Source: MED-G105 sp039814575 | GTDB lineage: Bacteria > Pseudomonadota > Alphaproteobacteria > Caulobacterales > Parvularculaceae | NCBI GenBank assembly: GCA_039814575.1 | Contig: JBCCAY010000005.1 | Span: 1 to 64,000 of the forward strand | Length of the DNA: 64,000 bases | Direction: 5' to 3' | Part shown: positions 17,231 to 26,337 of the stretch, one piece after another | Layout of the letters: each line of letters opens with the position of its first letter | Numbering within the stretch: position 1 is the stretch's first letter | Notes under the pieces: model-generated | Database searches by the model: none | What the model saw: the letters and a program-made list of their open reading frames with translations, nothing else | Told to the model about the DNA's origin: nothing | Translations under genes and position numbers: made by a program

Positions 17231-17905
17231 ATGGCTGGGGTCGTCGTTCAAGATATTGAACGCACCAAGACAGACATTATAGACGGCCTCGCCGCATGCG
17301 GGGTCGCCACCGTTCACGAAGCTGCAAACCGGTCGGGTCTGTTAGCGCCATACATGCGTCCGATATACGGAGGGGCGCGGATCGCCGGCAGCGCCGTGAC
17401 CATTTCAGCGCCGCCCGGCGACAATTGGATGATCCATGTCGCCATCGAACAATTACAAGCCGGCGATATTCTCGTCTTAGCGCCTACCAGTCCCTGTACA
17501 GATGGTTATTTCGGCGATTTGTTAGCGACATCAGCAAAGGTGCGAGGATGTCGCGGCCTTGTAATAGACGCCGGCGTACGTGATGTGCGTGACCTGACAG
17601 ACATGGCGTTCCCCGTATGGTCAAAGGCCGTGCACGCGCAAGGCACGGTAAAAGCCACACTTGGATCGGTGAATATTCCTATTGTCGTGGCCAACCAACT
17701 CGTAACCCCGGGCGATGTGATTATCGCTGATGATGACGGCGTATGCGTTATAGAACGTTTTCATGCTGAATCCGTCCTTGAAAAGGCGCACGCACGAGAA
17801 GCCAAAGAGGAAGAAAAACGCAAACGCCTTGCGGCCGGAGAGCTGGGACTTGATATCTACGACATGCGTGGCCGATTAAAGGAAATGGGCCTGAAATATG
17901 TCTAA
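17231..17905 (+). CDS. ligK: 4-carboxy-4-hydroxy-2-oxoadipate aldolase (RraA-like fold)
   Basis: A 224-residue protein of the RraA/HMG aldolase family, matching LigK/PmdF/GalC in length. The active-site block GDLLATSAKVRGCRGLVIDAG followed by VRDVRDL holds the conserved Arg/Asp pair and Mg2+-binding Asp. It cleaves 4-carboxy-4-hydroxy-2-oxoadipate to pyruvate and oxaloacetate, the last pathway step, and usually also decarboxylates oxaloacetate. The ATG at 17231 follows GGAGACTAAAT. It is the first gene of the rightward operon ligK-ligU-ligI-aldehyde dehydrogenase and overlaps ligU by eight bases. Confidence 0.92.
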   Translation: MAGVVVQDIERTKTDIIDGLAACGVATVHEAANRSGLLAPYMRPIYGGARIAGSAVTISAPPGDNWMIHVAIEQLQAGDILVLAPTSPCTDGYFGDLLATSAKVRGCRGLVIDAGVRDVRDLTDMAFPVWSKAVHAQGTVKATLGSVNIPIVVANQLVTPGDVIIADDDGVCVIERFHAESVLEKAHAREAKEEEKRKRLAAGELGLDIYDMRGRLKEMGLKYV

Positions 17906-18962
17906 GGCGGACTGCGGCATTCCATGCATGTGGATGCGCGGCGGAACATCAAAAGGCGGATTTTTCCTAAAGTCAGATTTGCCACAGGACGAAACGGAAA
18001 GAAACGCACTTCTTCTTGCAATCATGGGCTCGCCTGACGCCCGCCAAATCGACGGCATGGGCGGTGCAGACCCCTTGACCAGCAAGGTGGCGATTGTTTC
18101 GAAATCTAAGCGTCCAGGGATCGACATTGAGTATCTGTTTTTACAGGTCTTTGTCGACCAGCCTGTCGTATCTGACGCTCAGAACTGCGGCAACATGTTG
18201 GCGGCGGTCGGCCCTTTCGCAATGGAGCGCGGACTTATCTCGCCCCAAGGCGAAGAAACCCATGTGGCGGTTTACCTAGAAAACACAGGTCAAACCGCAA
18301 TCGCAACCTTACAGACCTCCGACAACGCCCTATCCTATGTCGGCGATACAGCGATCGATGGCGTGCCAGGAACAGCCGCTCCCGTGGCGCTGGAGTTTCA
18401 AGACACCGCGGGCTCGATGACCGGCGCCCTTATGCCAACGACAAACAGCGTCGATACGATTGATGACGTGCGCGTCACACTGATCGACAACGGCATGCCG
18501 TGCATTGTTATAAAAGCGACGGATGTTGGCGTCACTGGCTATGAAACGCGCGAGCAGCTTGACGCCAATAGTGAATTAAAAAGGCGAATAGAGATGATCC
18601 GCCTTAAAGCCGGGCCAATGATGATGCTTGGCGACGTTACGGAGAAATCGGTTCCGAAAATTATGCTCATCGCTCCACCACGGGCCGGCGGCGCGCTTTG
18701 TGTACGAAGCTTTATTCCACACCGCGCCCATGCCTCCATCGGCGTTCTTGGGGCGGTGACTGTTGCAACCGCGAGCCTTTTACCGAATTCCACCGCCGCT
18801 GATATTGCGGTTATTCCCTCTGGTTCTCCAAAAACCATTAGTATTGAGCATGCTAGCGGTGAAACAAGTTGTCGCTTAGGTTTAAACGACGACGGATCGG
18901 TTGCAAGCGCTGCAATACTGCGTACAGCTCGTAAACTTATGGATGGACGAGTATTTCCATGA
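17898..18962 (+). CDS. ligU: 4-oxalomesaconate tautomerase/allylic isomerase (PrpF family)
   Basis: A 354-residue PrpF-family protein with the duplicated diaminopimelate-epimerase-like fold. N-terminal CMWMRGGTSKGGFF, then DPLTSKVAIV with Lys63, and AQNCGNMLAAVGPF with Cys97, correspond to the Lys66/Cys100 catalytic pair described for LigU. It shifts the double bond of 4-oxalomesaconate to give the isomer used by LigJ. It overlaps ligK by 8 bp and ligI by 4 bp (ATGA at 18959-18962). A plain PrpF (methylcitrate cycle) role is unlikely in this context. Confidence 0.9.
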   Translation: MSKADCGIPCMWMRGGTSKGGFFLKSDLPQDETERNALLLAIMGSPDARQIDGMGGADPLTSKVAIVSKSKRPGIDIEYLFLQVFVDQPVVSDAQNCGNMLAAVGPFAMERGLISPQGEETHVAVYLENTGQTAIATLQTSDNALSYVGDTAIDGVPGTAAPVALEFQDTAGSMTGALMPTTNSVDTIDDVRVTLIDNGMPCIVIKATDVGVTGYETREQLDANSELKRRIEMIRLKAGPMMMLGDVTEKSVPKIMLIAPPRAGGALCVRSFIPHRAHASIGVLGAVTVATASLLPNSTAADIAVIPSGSPKTISIEHASGETSCRLGLNDDGSVASAAILRTARKLMDGRVFP

Positions 18963-19834
18963 CAGACCATATCGTCAGTTGGCATCCCTCACCTTCGAAA
19001 CCGACATTTACGCCGCCCCCAGGCGCTGTCGACGCGCACTGCCACGTTTTTGGACCGCGGTCAGACTTTCCCTTCAGCCCGAGCGCGAAATATACGCCGG
19101 AGGATGCCGGTCCAGATAAACTTCGGCGGCTACGAGACCATTTGGGGTTTAGCCGGAATGTTATTGTGCAAGCGAGCTGTCATGGGACGGATAATCGTGC
19201 GACGTTAAACGCGGTTGCAACGCTCGGTCAGGATAGTGCGCGGGCGGTCGCCGTGGTCGACCCCGCTATTACCGACGCCGAACTCGCCAGCCTTCACGAA
19301 AAAGGCGTTCGAGGCGTGCGTTTTAACTTTCTAAAACGACTTGTCGATAACGCTCCGAAAGATAAGTTTCTAGACGTTGCAAGACGCATTCAGATCTTTG
19401 GCTGGCACGTTGTCGTCTATTTCGAGGCTGAGCTCTTGGAAGAGTTGACGCCATTCCTTGAAGCCATTCCGACGGTGGTCGTCATCGATCATATGGCGCG
19501 GCCGGATGTGTCACAGGGACCGGACGGCGTGGATATAAGCGCTTTAACGCGACTTCTCTATACGCATGAAAATATCTGGACAAAAGTCACCTGCCCAGAT
19601 CGACTATCGAAGAACGGACCGCCTTATGACGATTTTGTCGCAGCGGTTGCGCCGCTTGCGGCGCGTTTCCAAGATCGGATTTTATGGGGTACAGACTGGC
19701 CGCACCCCAATATGCAAAACGCCGTTCCCGACGATGGTGGACTTGTAAACATCATCCCGAAGATCGCACCGACATCCGAGTTACAACGCAAACTTCTGAT
19801 TGATAATCCAAACGCGCTCTATTGGAGCAACTAG
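18959..19834 (+). CDS. ligI: 2-pyrone-4,6-dicarboxylate hydrolase
   Basis: A 291-residue amidohydrolase-superfamily lactonase (COG3618 type). The first metal-like motif is AVDAHCHVFGP near residue 25. The barrel segment VVIDHMARPD and the terminal IL-WGTDWPHPN with the catalytic Asp agree with LigI. It opens 2-pyrone-4,6-dicarboxylate to 4-oxalomesaconate, between the LigC and LigU steps. Start and stop overlap tightly with ligU upstream; 24 bp separate it from the aldehyde dehydrogenase downstream. Confidence 0.93.
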   Translation: MTDHIVSWHPSPSKPTFTPPPGAVDAHCHVFGPRSDFPFSPSAKYTPEDAGPDKLRRLRDHLGFSRNVIVQASCHGTDNRATLNAVATLGQDSARAVAVVDPAITDAELASLHEKGVRGVRFNFLKRLVDNAPKDKFLDVARRIQIFGWHVVVYFEAELLEELTPFLEAIPTVVVIDHMARPDVSQGPDGVDISALTRLLYTHENIWTKVTCPDRLSKNGPPYDDFVAAVAPLAARFQDRILWGTDWPHPNMQNAVPDDGGLVNIIPKIAPTSELQRKLLIDNPNALYWSN

Positions 19835-19858
19835 TGTACGATAGACGCGTGTGTACGG

Positions 19859-21337
19859 ATGGCTGAGATAAAAGTGGAGAGCCAATTGAGTATCGCTGAT
19901 TTGAAGATTGGACAGGAAAGTCGCAGCGCCGAGAGCGACGTTACGTTTGACAGAAAAAACCCCGTAACAGGCGCTGTCGCGAGCACCGCCGCGGCGGCCA
20001 CGACGAACGATGCAGCCGCTGCGGCCGAAGCCGCGCGAGCCGCATTTCCCGATTGGTCAAAAACAGGCCCCGGACGGCGTCGCCAACTTCTCAATAAGGC
20101 AGCCGATTTCCTCGAAGATATGCAGCAAGACTTTGTCGACGCCATGGTCGCTGAAACCGGCGCCGCGCCAATGTGGGCTGCGTTCAACGTCAAAGTGGGA
20201 GCGGCGACGCTGCGCGAAGCAGCGGCCATCACGACACGAATCGTAGGTGAGACTATTCCGTCTAACCGTCCGGGCACGATGAGTCTCGCCATCAAACGTC
20301 CTGTCGGCCCGATGCTGGGAATAGCGCCTTGGAACGCACCGGTGATACTTGGCGTGCGTTCAATCGCGATGCCGATTGCATGCGGTAATACGATTGTTTT
20401 GAAAGGGTCTGAGAAATGTCCGAAAACCCATCGGCTTATCGTAGACGCCTTCGAAAAGGCGGAACTTCCTGACGGCGTCCTGAATTACATCACGAACGCC
20501 CCGGATGACGCACCGGCTATCGCCGAAACGCTCGTAACGCATCCGGCAATCAAGAGAATAAACTTCACCGGCTCGACAAAAGTCGGAAAAATCATCGCAA
20601 GCCTAGCGGCGAAGGATCTGAAACCCGCACTTCTAGAACTTGGCGGCAAAGCCCCGATGGCGGTTTTAAGTGACGCCGACATTGGCGAAGCGGTCAATGG
20701 CGCCGTCTTCGGATCATTCTTCAATCAAGGTCAGATATGCATGTCGACGGAACGTTTAATTGTCGACAGATCAATCGCCGATAACTTTGTGAAAGCCTTT
20801 GTCGCGCGCGCACAAACTGTAGAAGCAGGAGACCCCGCTCTCAACAACAGCGCCCTCGGAGCGGTTGTTGAGGAAAGCACCGCCGCCCATGTGCGCGCAT
20901 TGATCGCTGACGCCAAAGAAAAAGGCGCGAGATGCGTTTTAGAAGGCGCCGTAAACGGAACGATAATGCAACCAAACATTGTGGACGGCGTCACGCCGGA
21001 CATGCGACTTTGGACAGAAGAGAGCTTTGGCCCTATTGTCGCGGTCGCCCATGCAGATGGCGATGATGAGATCGTAAGGCTCGCCAACGATACCGAGTAC
21101 GGATTGTCCGCTGCCGTCTACGGCAAAGAACTCTCGCGCCTCCTTAACGTCGCGTCGCAAATTGAAAGCGGAATTTGCCATATCAACGCCCCAACCGTTT
21201 ATGACGAACCGCAAATGCCGTTTGGCGGCGTTAAATCCTCTGGATACGGTCGTTTTGGCGGCAGTTTCAGCGCCGATGAGTTCACAGAGACACGTTGGGT
21301 GACCTTGAATGCAAATCCCATCCAAAGCCCAATCTAA
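19859..21337 (+). CDS. NAD-dependent aldehyde dehydrogenase, vanillin/salicylaldehyde dehydrogenase type
   Basis: A 492-residue ALDH-superfamily enzyme. Catalytic Cys294 lies in FFNQGQICMSTERLIV and the general base Glu260 in LLELGGKAP. The MSTER block and the N-terminal APWNAPVILGVRSIA are typical of aromatic aldehyde dehydrogenases (LigV, DoxF, benzaldehyde dehydrogenase). It is last in the ligK-U-I operon. It may oxidise vanillin or protocatechualdehyde to feed vanillate or protocatechuate into the pathway. No O-demethylase (ligM, vanAB) is seen in the window, so direct protocatechualdehyde oxidation is at least as likely. It ends at the apparent right border of the accessory region. Confidence 0.86.
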   Translation: MAEIKVESQLSIADLKIGQESRSAESDVTFDRKNPVTGAVASTAAAATTNDAAAAAEAARAAFPDWSKTGPGRRRQLLNKAADFLEDMQQDFVDAMVAETGAAPMWAAFNVKVGAATLREAAAITTRIVGETIPSNRPGTMSLAIKRPVGPMLGIAPWNAPVILGVRSIAMPIACGNTIVLKGSEKCPKTHRLIVDAFEKAELPDGVLNYITNAPDDAPAIAETLVTHPAIKRINFTGSTKVGKIIASLAAKDLKPALLELGGKAPMAVLSDADIGEAVNGAVFGSFFNQGQICMSTERLIVDRSIADNFVKAFVARAQTVEAGDPALNNSALGAVVEESTAAHVRALIADAKEKGARCVLEGAVNGTIMQPNIVDGVTPDMRLWTEESFGPIVAVAHADGDDEIVRLANDTEYGLSAAVYGKELSRLLNVASQIESGICHINAPTVYDEPQMPFGGVKSSGYGRFGGSFSADEFTETRWVTLNANPIQSPI

Positions 21338-21443
21338 ACCTTGGGCGCCCACGGGCAAAGCGCGGAAAAGCCATAGGCACAGACACAGCTTGAATTTTAT
21401 ACTGGTTGGACCCGTCAATAACCGCTTACGGGTATTTAGGGGA

Positions 21444-23018
21444 TCATTCCCACTCGATGGTGCCTGGCGGCTTTGACGTTACATCATAGACAACGCGACT
21501 GACGCCGCGGACTTCATTAATAATTCGTGTTGCGCATTTACCCAAAAACTCATGGGAAAACGGATAATAGTCCGCCGTCATGCCGTCCGTAGACGTCACA
21601 GCGCGCAATGCCAACACATAGTCATAGGTGCGCTCATCGCCCATCACGCCAACTGTCCGCACAGGCAGCAACACGGCGAACGCCTGCCATATGTCATCGT
21701 AAAGACCGGCATTGCGGATTTCATCAAGATAGACAGCATCCGCCTTACGCAAAATATCGGCTTTTTCTTTGGTGACGACGCCTGGAATGCGGATAGCGAG
21801 CCCTGGGCCAGGGAACGGATGGCGGCCGACGAAATGCGCGGGCAACCCTAACTCGCGCCCGAGGGCGCGCACTTCATCTTTGAAAAGCGCGCGCAAGGGC
21901 TCCACCAGCTCTAAATTCATCGCCTCCGGCAAACCGCCGACATTGTGATGAGACTTAATCGTCACCGATGGCCCACCGTCGAACGAAACGCTTTCAATAA
22001 CGTCAGGATAGAGCGTTCCCTGGGCTAAGAACCGAGCGTCTTCGATCTTCGCCGCTTCGTCTTCAAAGAGGTCGATGAAGGTCGCGCCGATGTTTTTACG
22101 CTTTTGCTCCGGGTCTTCGACACCATCGAGCATAGCTAAGAAAAGCCCCTCCGCCTCTACATGAACGAGCGGAATATTGTAACTTTCACGGAAGAGGCGC
22201 ACCACGTTTTCGCCTTCGCCGGCACGCATCAATCCGGTATCAACGAAAACACAGGTCAATTGGTCGCCGATCGCCTGGTGGAGCAATACGGCGGCTACGG
22301 ATGAATCAACGCCGCCCGACAAACCGCAAATGACTTTACCGTCACCGACCTGTTCGCGGATCTTCGCTATCGCCTCATCGCGAAACGCCGCCATTGTCCA
22401 ATCCGCCGGAACGCCGGCGATATTGACCACGAAGTTCTGCAAGAGCTTGGCGCCGTCCGGCGTGTGCACCACTTCAGGGTGGAACTGCACGCCGTAAATC
22501 TTGCGCGCCTCATCGGCGATCGCAGCGAACGGCGCGCCCTTCGAGCGGGCAATCGCTTTGAACCCATCCGGCAATGCAACGACGCGATCGCCATGGCTCA
22601 TCCACACATCGCGCTCGTCGCCAGGTCCGCCAATACCGTCAAACAATGGACTGGCTTCAACGATCTCGATTGACGCGCGGCCAAATTCTCGATGATCGGA
22701 CGGCTCGACCTCGCCGCCAAAAGCGGCGCAAAGCGTCTGCTCTCCATAACAAATGCCGAGAATTGGAACGCCGAGCGCATAAACGGCGGCGTCGGCGGCG
22801 GGGCTAGACGTCTCGACCACGCTTGCCGGTCCGCCGGATAAAATAACAGCACCCGGACGAAAAGCCGTCAGGAGCGCCGCGTCAACGCGATTATAAGGGT
22901 GTACTTCGCAGTAAACACTGATTTCGCGCAGACGTCGCGCGATGAGCTGCGTCACCTGGCTGCCAAAATCGATGATAAGAACACGTCCCGTTTGGACGTC
23001 GGGAGAAATCTCTGTCAT
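21444..23018 (-). CDS. guaA: GMP synthase (glutamine-hydrolysing)
   Basis: A 524-residue, full-length two-domain enzyme. The N-terminal class I glutamine amidotransferase domain has the nucleophile Cys90 in GICYGEQ and a His-x-Glu in GVQFHPEVVHT. The ATP-pyrophosphatase domain has the PP-loop GLSGGVDSS, and the C-terminal dimerisation domain ends in PPGTIEWE. It aminates XMP to GMP in the cytoplasm. GICYGEQ has Glu where Met or Gln is more common. It is last in a seven-gene minus-strand run that also holds guaB, so the two GMP-branch enzymes share a locus. Confidence 0.98.
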   Translation of the reverse strand: MTEISPDVQTGRVLIIDFGSQVTQLIARRLREISVYCEVHPYNRVDAALLTAFRPGAVILSGGPASVVETSSPAADAAVYALGVPILGICYGEQTLCAAFGGEVEPSDHREFGRASIEIVEASPLFDGIGGPGDERDVWMSHGDRVVALPDGFKAIARSKGAPFAAIADEARKIYGVQFHPEVVHTPDGAKLLQNFVVNIAGVPADWTMAAFRDEAIAKIREQVGDGKVICGLSGGVDSSVAAVLLHQAIGDQLTCVFVDTGLMRAGEGENVVRLFRESYNIPLVHVEAEGLFLAMLDGVEDPEQKRKNIGATFIDLFEDEAAKIEDARFLAQGTLYPDVIESVSFDGGPSVTIKSHHNVGGLPEAMNLELVEPLRALFKDEVRALGRELGLPAHFVGRHPFPGPGLAIRIPGVVTKEKADILRKADAVYLDEIRNAGLYDDIWQAFAVLLPVRTVGVMGDERTYDYVLALRAVTSTDGMTADYYPFSHEFLGKCATRIINEVRGVSRVVYDVTSKPPGTIEWE

Positions 23019-23124
23019 AAGACTTTCCTATCTGACTCGCGCTGAAGCGTCGAGACTCGGGCCCAGCAGCCTCACAGACTAGTCGAAAAGAGCTAGAAAA
23101 ACGCTAAGACAGTCCTTCTCTGGG

Positions 23125-23649
23125 TCAGATCCCCTGAATGCCGCTCAGAACGTCGATCGTAAAAGCGTTAAGGCCCGCGGTGACAATCGTCATTGCCCAA
23201 TGGGACAGTTGCAAGAACATCAAGTGTCCAACAAAGGGAAAGACGGCGAGCCGCCAACCTTCGGGCAATAACCGCCACATCAGAGGAATAAAGGCGAACA
23301 AGACCCAAACCCGCGGCGAACGCAGGTCGAAGATGAGACCGCCTTTTAAAAACAGGCCGGCGGCGACCAATGGATTGTCATCGCTGACCCAACCAGCGTC
23401 ATGCGCCCGCCAAAGCCCGAGAAGTACGGCGCTGAAGACAACGCCCGTCATCAGTCGCCGCGGCGTGCAATAGGCTTTTATCGGCGCTAAAATCTTAATG
23501 AGGGGATGGGTATAGCCGACAGAAACATCAAGCGACGCGCCGCGGGCGTTCGCCGCGCCGTCATAAGCGTTTAAACGAACGCGCACCGCGCTTCGCTTCG
23601 GCGGACGGGCAAATCGCGCAACGAGATCTCTTGCTAAGGCTGAAATCAA
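23125..23649 (-). CDS. Hypothetical membrane protein
   Basis: A 174-residue protein of unknown family. A basic N-terminus (about 1-60) is followed by hydrophobic segments near 83-100 (RLMTGVVFSAVLLGLW), 112-124, 130-150 and 152-165, suggesting three or four membrane passes. The start is TTG at 23649, supported by a GGTGAGGGGCGG stretch upstream and the lack of a usable ATG before the first helix. It lies between guaA and the rsmB-like gene in the same direction. Function cannot be inferred. Confidence 0.6.
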   Translation of the reverse strand: MISALARDLVARFARPPKRSAVRVRLNAYDGAANARGASLDVSVGYTHPLIKILAPIKAYCTPRRLMTGVVFSAVLLGLWRAHDAGWVSDDNPLVAAGLFLKGGLIFDLRSPRVWVLFAFIPLMWRLLPEGWRLAVFPFVGHLMFLQLSHWAMTIVTAGLNAFTIDVLSGIQGI

Positions 23650-23739
23650 AAGGTTCGCCGCCCCTCACCGACAATTGGACCAAGCGTCGTTGAGAGTGCC
23701 CGAGAACCCTCGAAAAGCGCTTAAAGAAGAAGCTCGGAT

Positions 23740-25053
23740 TTATTTTACTTTTCGCAAAACGGCGACGTAAAAGCCGTCTGTTCCGGTGCGCGCCGGCGTC
23801 AACTGCATGGCGCCGTCATCAAGGATACAATCTTTCAGCGCCGCTTCCCCGTCGGGCGTTAGCAAGTCGCTGGTTAACACTTGCTGAAGCCCATCGACGG
23901 CCTCAAACCCTGCGTTTTCCCGTCGAAACGCCGATACCTGATCGGCGTTTTCTTCTTTGAAGACAGAGCACGTCACGTAAACCAGCCGACCACCCGGCTT
24001 CACGTAGTGCGACGCCTCGCGCAAGACGCTCGCTTGTTCTTCTTGTCGGCGCGCCAACTGTCCCGGCTTCAGTCGCCACTTTGCGTCAGGATGGCGTCGC
24101 CAGGTACCGCTGCCGGTGCATGGCGCATCGACGAAGACGACATCCATGCGCCCGATTAAATCGTCTAATACCGCCGCTCCGTCGATAGGCGAGCGAATCT
24201 GTAAGTTTCGCACACCGGCGCGTTTCGCTCGGGCATAGAGCGGCTTCAGTCGGCGCGCGTCGATGTCATAGGCGTGGATTTGCCCCGTCGATCCCATCAT
24301 CGCGGCAAGCGCTAAGGTTTTGCCGCCGCCACCGGCGCAATAATCGAGCACTTGCGCACCGGCGATCGATCCGGCCGCCGCCGCTGCGATTTGCGAGCCA
24401 AGGTCTTGCACCTCGACCCAGCCCTTATTGAAGGCGGGAATGACCGTGACGGCCGGCGCCCGCGCGCTCGGGTCGGGCGCGTCAATGCGCGCGGCGGTTT
24501 TGAGGAAGGCATGCGGCTTTGCTTTGACGGTTTTTATCGCCGCCAGCGTTTTCTCCGCCGGCGCTGCGCCCGTATTGAGACGAAGGTCGACCGGCGCCCG
24601 GGCGCTCAAGGCCGCCAGCTCATCAAACGCGCCGTCCTGAAATGCTCGCCGTAAGGGCTCCTCCACCCACTCTGGCGCATCAAAAGCGGACACCACAGAA
24701 ACATCTGCGTTATGCTCATCATTGGTGTAGCGCGCGCCTTCTTCTTCCGTAAGCGGACCGATGCCGTGCTCGCCGGCGGCGATTTCGCCGAGCGCCGCCG
24801 CATCGAACTTCCAAAGATGATTAAGGCACGCGAGAGCCCGCGCCCGGTTCGTCTCCGCGCCGCCCCACGCCGCGAGAGTCGTGCGGCGACGTAGGACATC
24901 AAGACAAAGACCGGAGATCCAGGCGCGATCTTTGGCGCCGGCGTATCGATTTTGTCGCCCCCAATCGGCGAGCGCCGTCTTTAGTGGAATGCGCCGGGCG
25001 TCAAACACATCGAGAATTTCAATCGCCGCCGCCAGACGGCCAGAATCGCGCAT
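23740..25053 (-). CDS. rsmB: RsmB/NOP-family RNA (cytosine-5) methyltransferase
   Basis: A 437-residue protein. The N-terminal helical RsmB/NusB-like part (about 1-130) is followed by a Rossmann methyltransferase domain with the SAM motif VLDYCAGGGGKTLALAAMM. Two catalytic cysteines are visible: DAPCTGSGTWRRHPD (motif IV) and YVTCSVFKEEN (motif VI), as required for m5C formation. The likely target is 16S rRNA C967, though other NOP-family targets are possible. The ATG at 25053 follows TGAGGAGCTGACGCGCC. It is co-directional with guaB and guaA. Confidence 0.85.
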   Translation of the reverse strand: MRDSGRLAAAIEILDVFDARRIPLKTALADWGRQNRYAGAKDRAWISGLCLDVLRRRTTLAAWGGAETNRARALACLNHLWKFDAAALGEIAAGEHGIGPLTEEEGARYTNDEHNADVSVVSAFDAPEWVEEPLRRAFQDGAFDELAALSARAPVDLRLNTGAAPAEKTLAAIKTVKAKPHAFLKTAARIDAPDPSARAPAVTVIPAFNKGWVEVQDLGSQIAAAAAGSIAGAQVLDYCAGGGGKTLALAAMMGSTGQIHAYDIDARRLKPLYARAKRAGVRNLQIRSPIDGAAVLDDLIGRMDVVFVDAPCTGSGTWRRHPDAKWRLKPGQLARRQEEQASVLREASHYVKPGGRLVYVTCSVFKEENADQVSAFRRENAGFEAVDGLQQVLTSDLLTPDGEAALKDCILDDGAMQLTPARTGTDGFYVAVLRKVK

Positions 25054-25172
25054 GGCGCGTCAGCTCCTCAATAAAGAAAAGCGCCGACATAGCGACAGTC
25101 AGCTTCAGTCAGCGTCAGCCGTTGGCCGTAGCAGACAGCCGATGGCTTGGCCATAGCGCATTGCGACGTCAA

Positions 25173-25194
25173 AGCGAAATCGAAGCGAAATCGA
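25173..25194. repeat. Two tandem copies of an 11-bp unit
   Basis: AGCGAAATCGA occurs twice in direct tandem (25173-25183 and 25184-25194) in the non-coding gap between the rsmB-like gene and the upstream membrane-protein gene. It is short and may be a replication-slippage product; no function is claimed. Confidence 0.55.
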
Positions 25195-25235
25195 AGCGCC
25201 GTTAAAACAAATCTAAAGCGAAACGCGCTCGCAGC

Positions 25236-26177
25236 TCAGCGCCGTTTCGGCGCCCGAGCGTAGGAATAAAACCACCACGGTCTTTCTTCGATCACCGCTT
25301 CTTGCAGGACCGCCGCTTGGCTGCGCGCCGTTTCGTAATCCGTCTGACTAGTCGCGGCCCGTGTCGCGAAGATCATGGTTTTGCCGACAAGAACCTTGCC
25401 CGGAACATAACGCCGGGAGACATCATAGGCAGCATACGCCATAAATAGGGCGGACCCCGCCGTTGCAAGCGCCGCGGAGCCGAACGCAACGGTCCATAAC
25501 GTCCGCCCAGCTTCCGGCGATGCAAACATCAACGCAAAAACGCCGACAATCCCCCAAGAGAGCCAGGCGATGGAGGAGACAAGCGCAAAAACGGCTCGGC
25601 GCTTGGTTCGGGCATAGAGGCGAAAAACATGCATGTAACCGGAAGCCGCCGTTCGCGGCTCATTGGACTCCGCCTCGGCGGAGCGAAGGTTCCATTCTTG
25701 ATCACGTAAAAACCGATACCGCACGTTCAGGTAAAACGCCGACAAGAATACGAAAACCGCTGGCCCAAATAGCAAAGGCAGCAGCAGCCCTCCGGCCATG
25801 CCGTCGGTGCCGCCCAACGCTGCGGCGAGCGCGTTTTCCCAAGAAGTCGCCGGCCAGGCCGCGGACAAGTCAAAGCCGCAGGCTCGCAACAAACTACGCC
25901 AATAAACGGGGGCGAATAAAATTATAAGCGCTGAAAACACCGCGCTCGTTCCTTGCGCAAAGATCCGCTTCTGGTGATGACGCACCGCCTCACGACGATG
26001 GCGCGCTTCATTGGGGTCTGCGCCGTCAAAGTGCGGACGCATTGTGTCGTCGCCCGGACGATCGTCATTACTATCGAAACCAAAACCGTCATCGCTCGGG
26101 CGTTGGCCCGTGCGTGAACTTGTTGCGTCATCTCGATTAAACACGCCGCTTCTCCCCAATTGTGCGCGGTTAAGCAT
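25236..26177 (-). CDS. Hypothetical multi-pass membrane protein
   Basis: A 313-residue protein with no recognised domain. The N-terminal 75 residues are polar and charged (DDGFGFDSNDDRPGDDTMRP). Hydrophobic stretches follow near 90-110 (AVFSALIILFAPVYW), 135-165 (GGLLLPLLFGPAVFVFLSAF), 215-235 and 240-265. A cytosolic arginine-rich linker separates the two pairs, and the tail ends VIEERPWWFYSYARAPKRR. The ATG at 26177 is chosen; a GTG at 26219 is an alternative, and neither has a clear ribosome site. It lies between guaB and rsmB. Confidence 0.6.
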   Translation of the reverse strand: MLNRAQLGRSGVFNRDDATSSRTGQRPSDDGFGFDSNDDRPGDDTMRPHFDGADPNEARHRREAVRHHQKRIFAQGTSAVFSALIILFAPVYWRSLLRACGFDLSAAWPATSWENALAAALGGTDGMAGGLLLPLLFGPAVFVFLSAFYLNVRYRFLRDQEWNLRSAEAESNEPRTAASGYMHVFRLYARTKRRAVFALVSSIAWLSWGIVGVFALMFASPEAGRTLWTVAFGSAALATAGSALFMAYAAYDVSRRYVPGKVLVGKTMIFATRAATSQTDYETARSQAAVLQEAVIEERPWWFYSYARAPKRR

Positions 26178-26337
26178 ACAAGATCGAAACACAAGCGACA
26201 ATTGAACAAAACAGACCACCGAGTCGGCGGTTTTTAGCGCTTTGGGCGCGGTCTTTTGTTCTACTGAGCGAAATTCTAGGCGTTTTACATTCGTCTAACA
26301 TGATGCGATGGCAGCGCGAGAACGGATCGAGGCGGCG

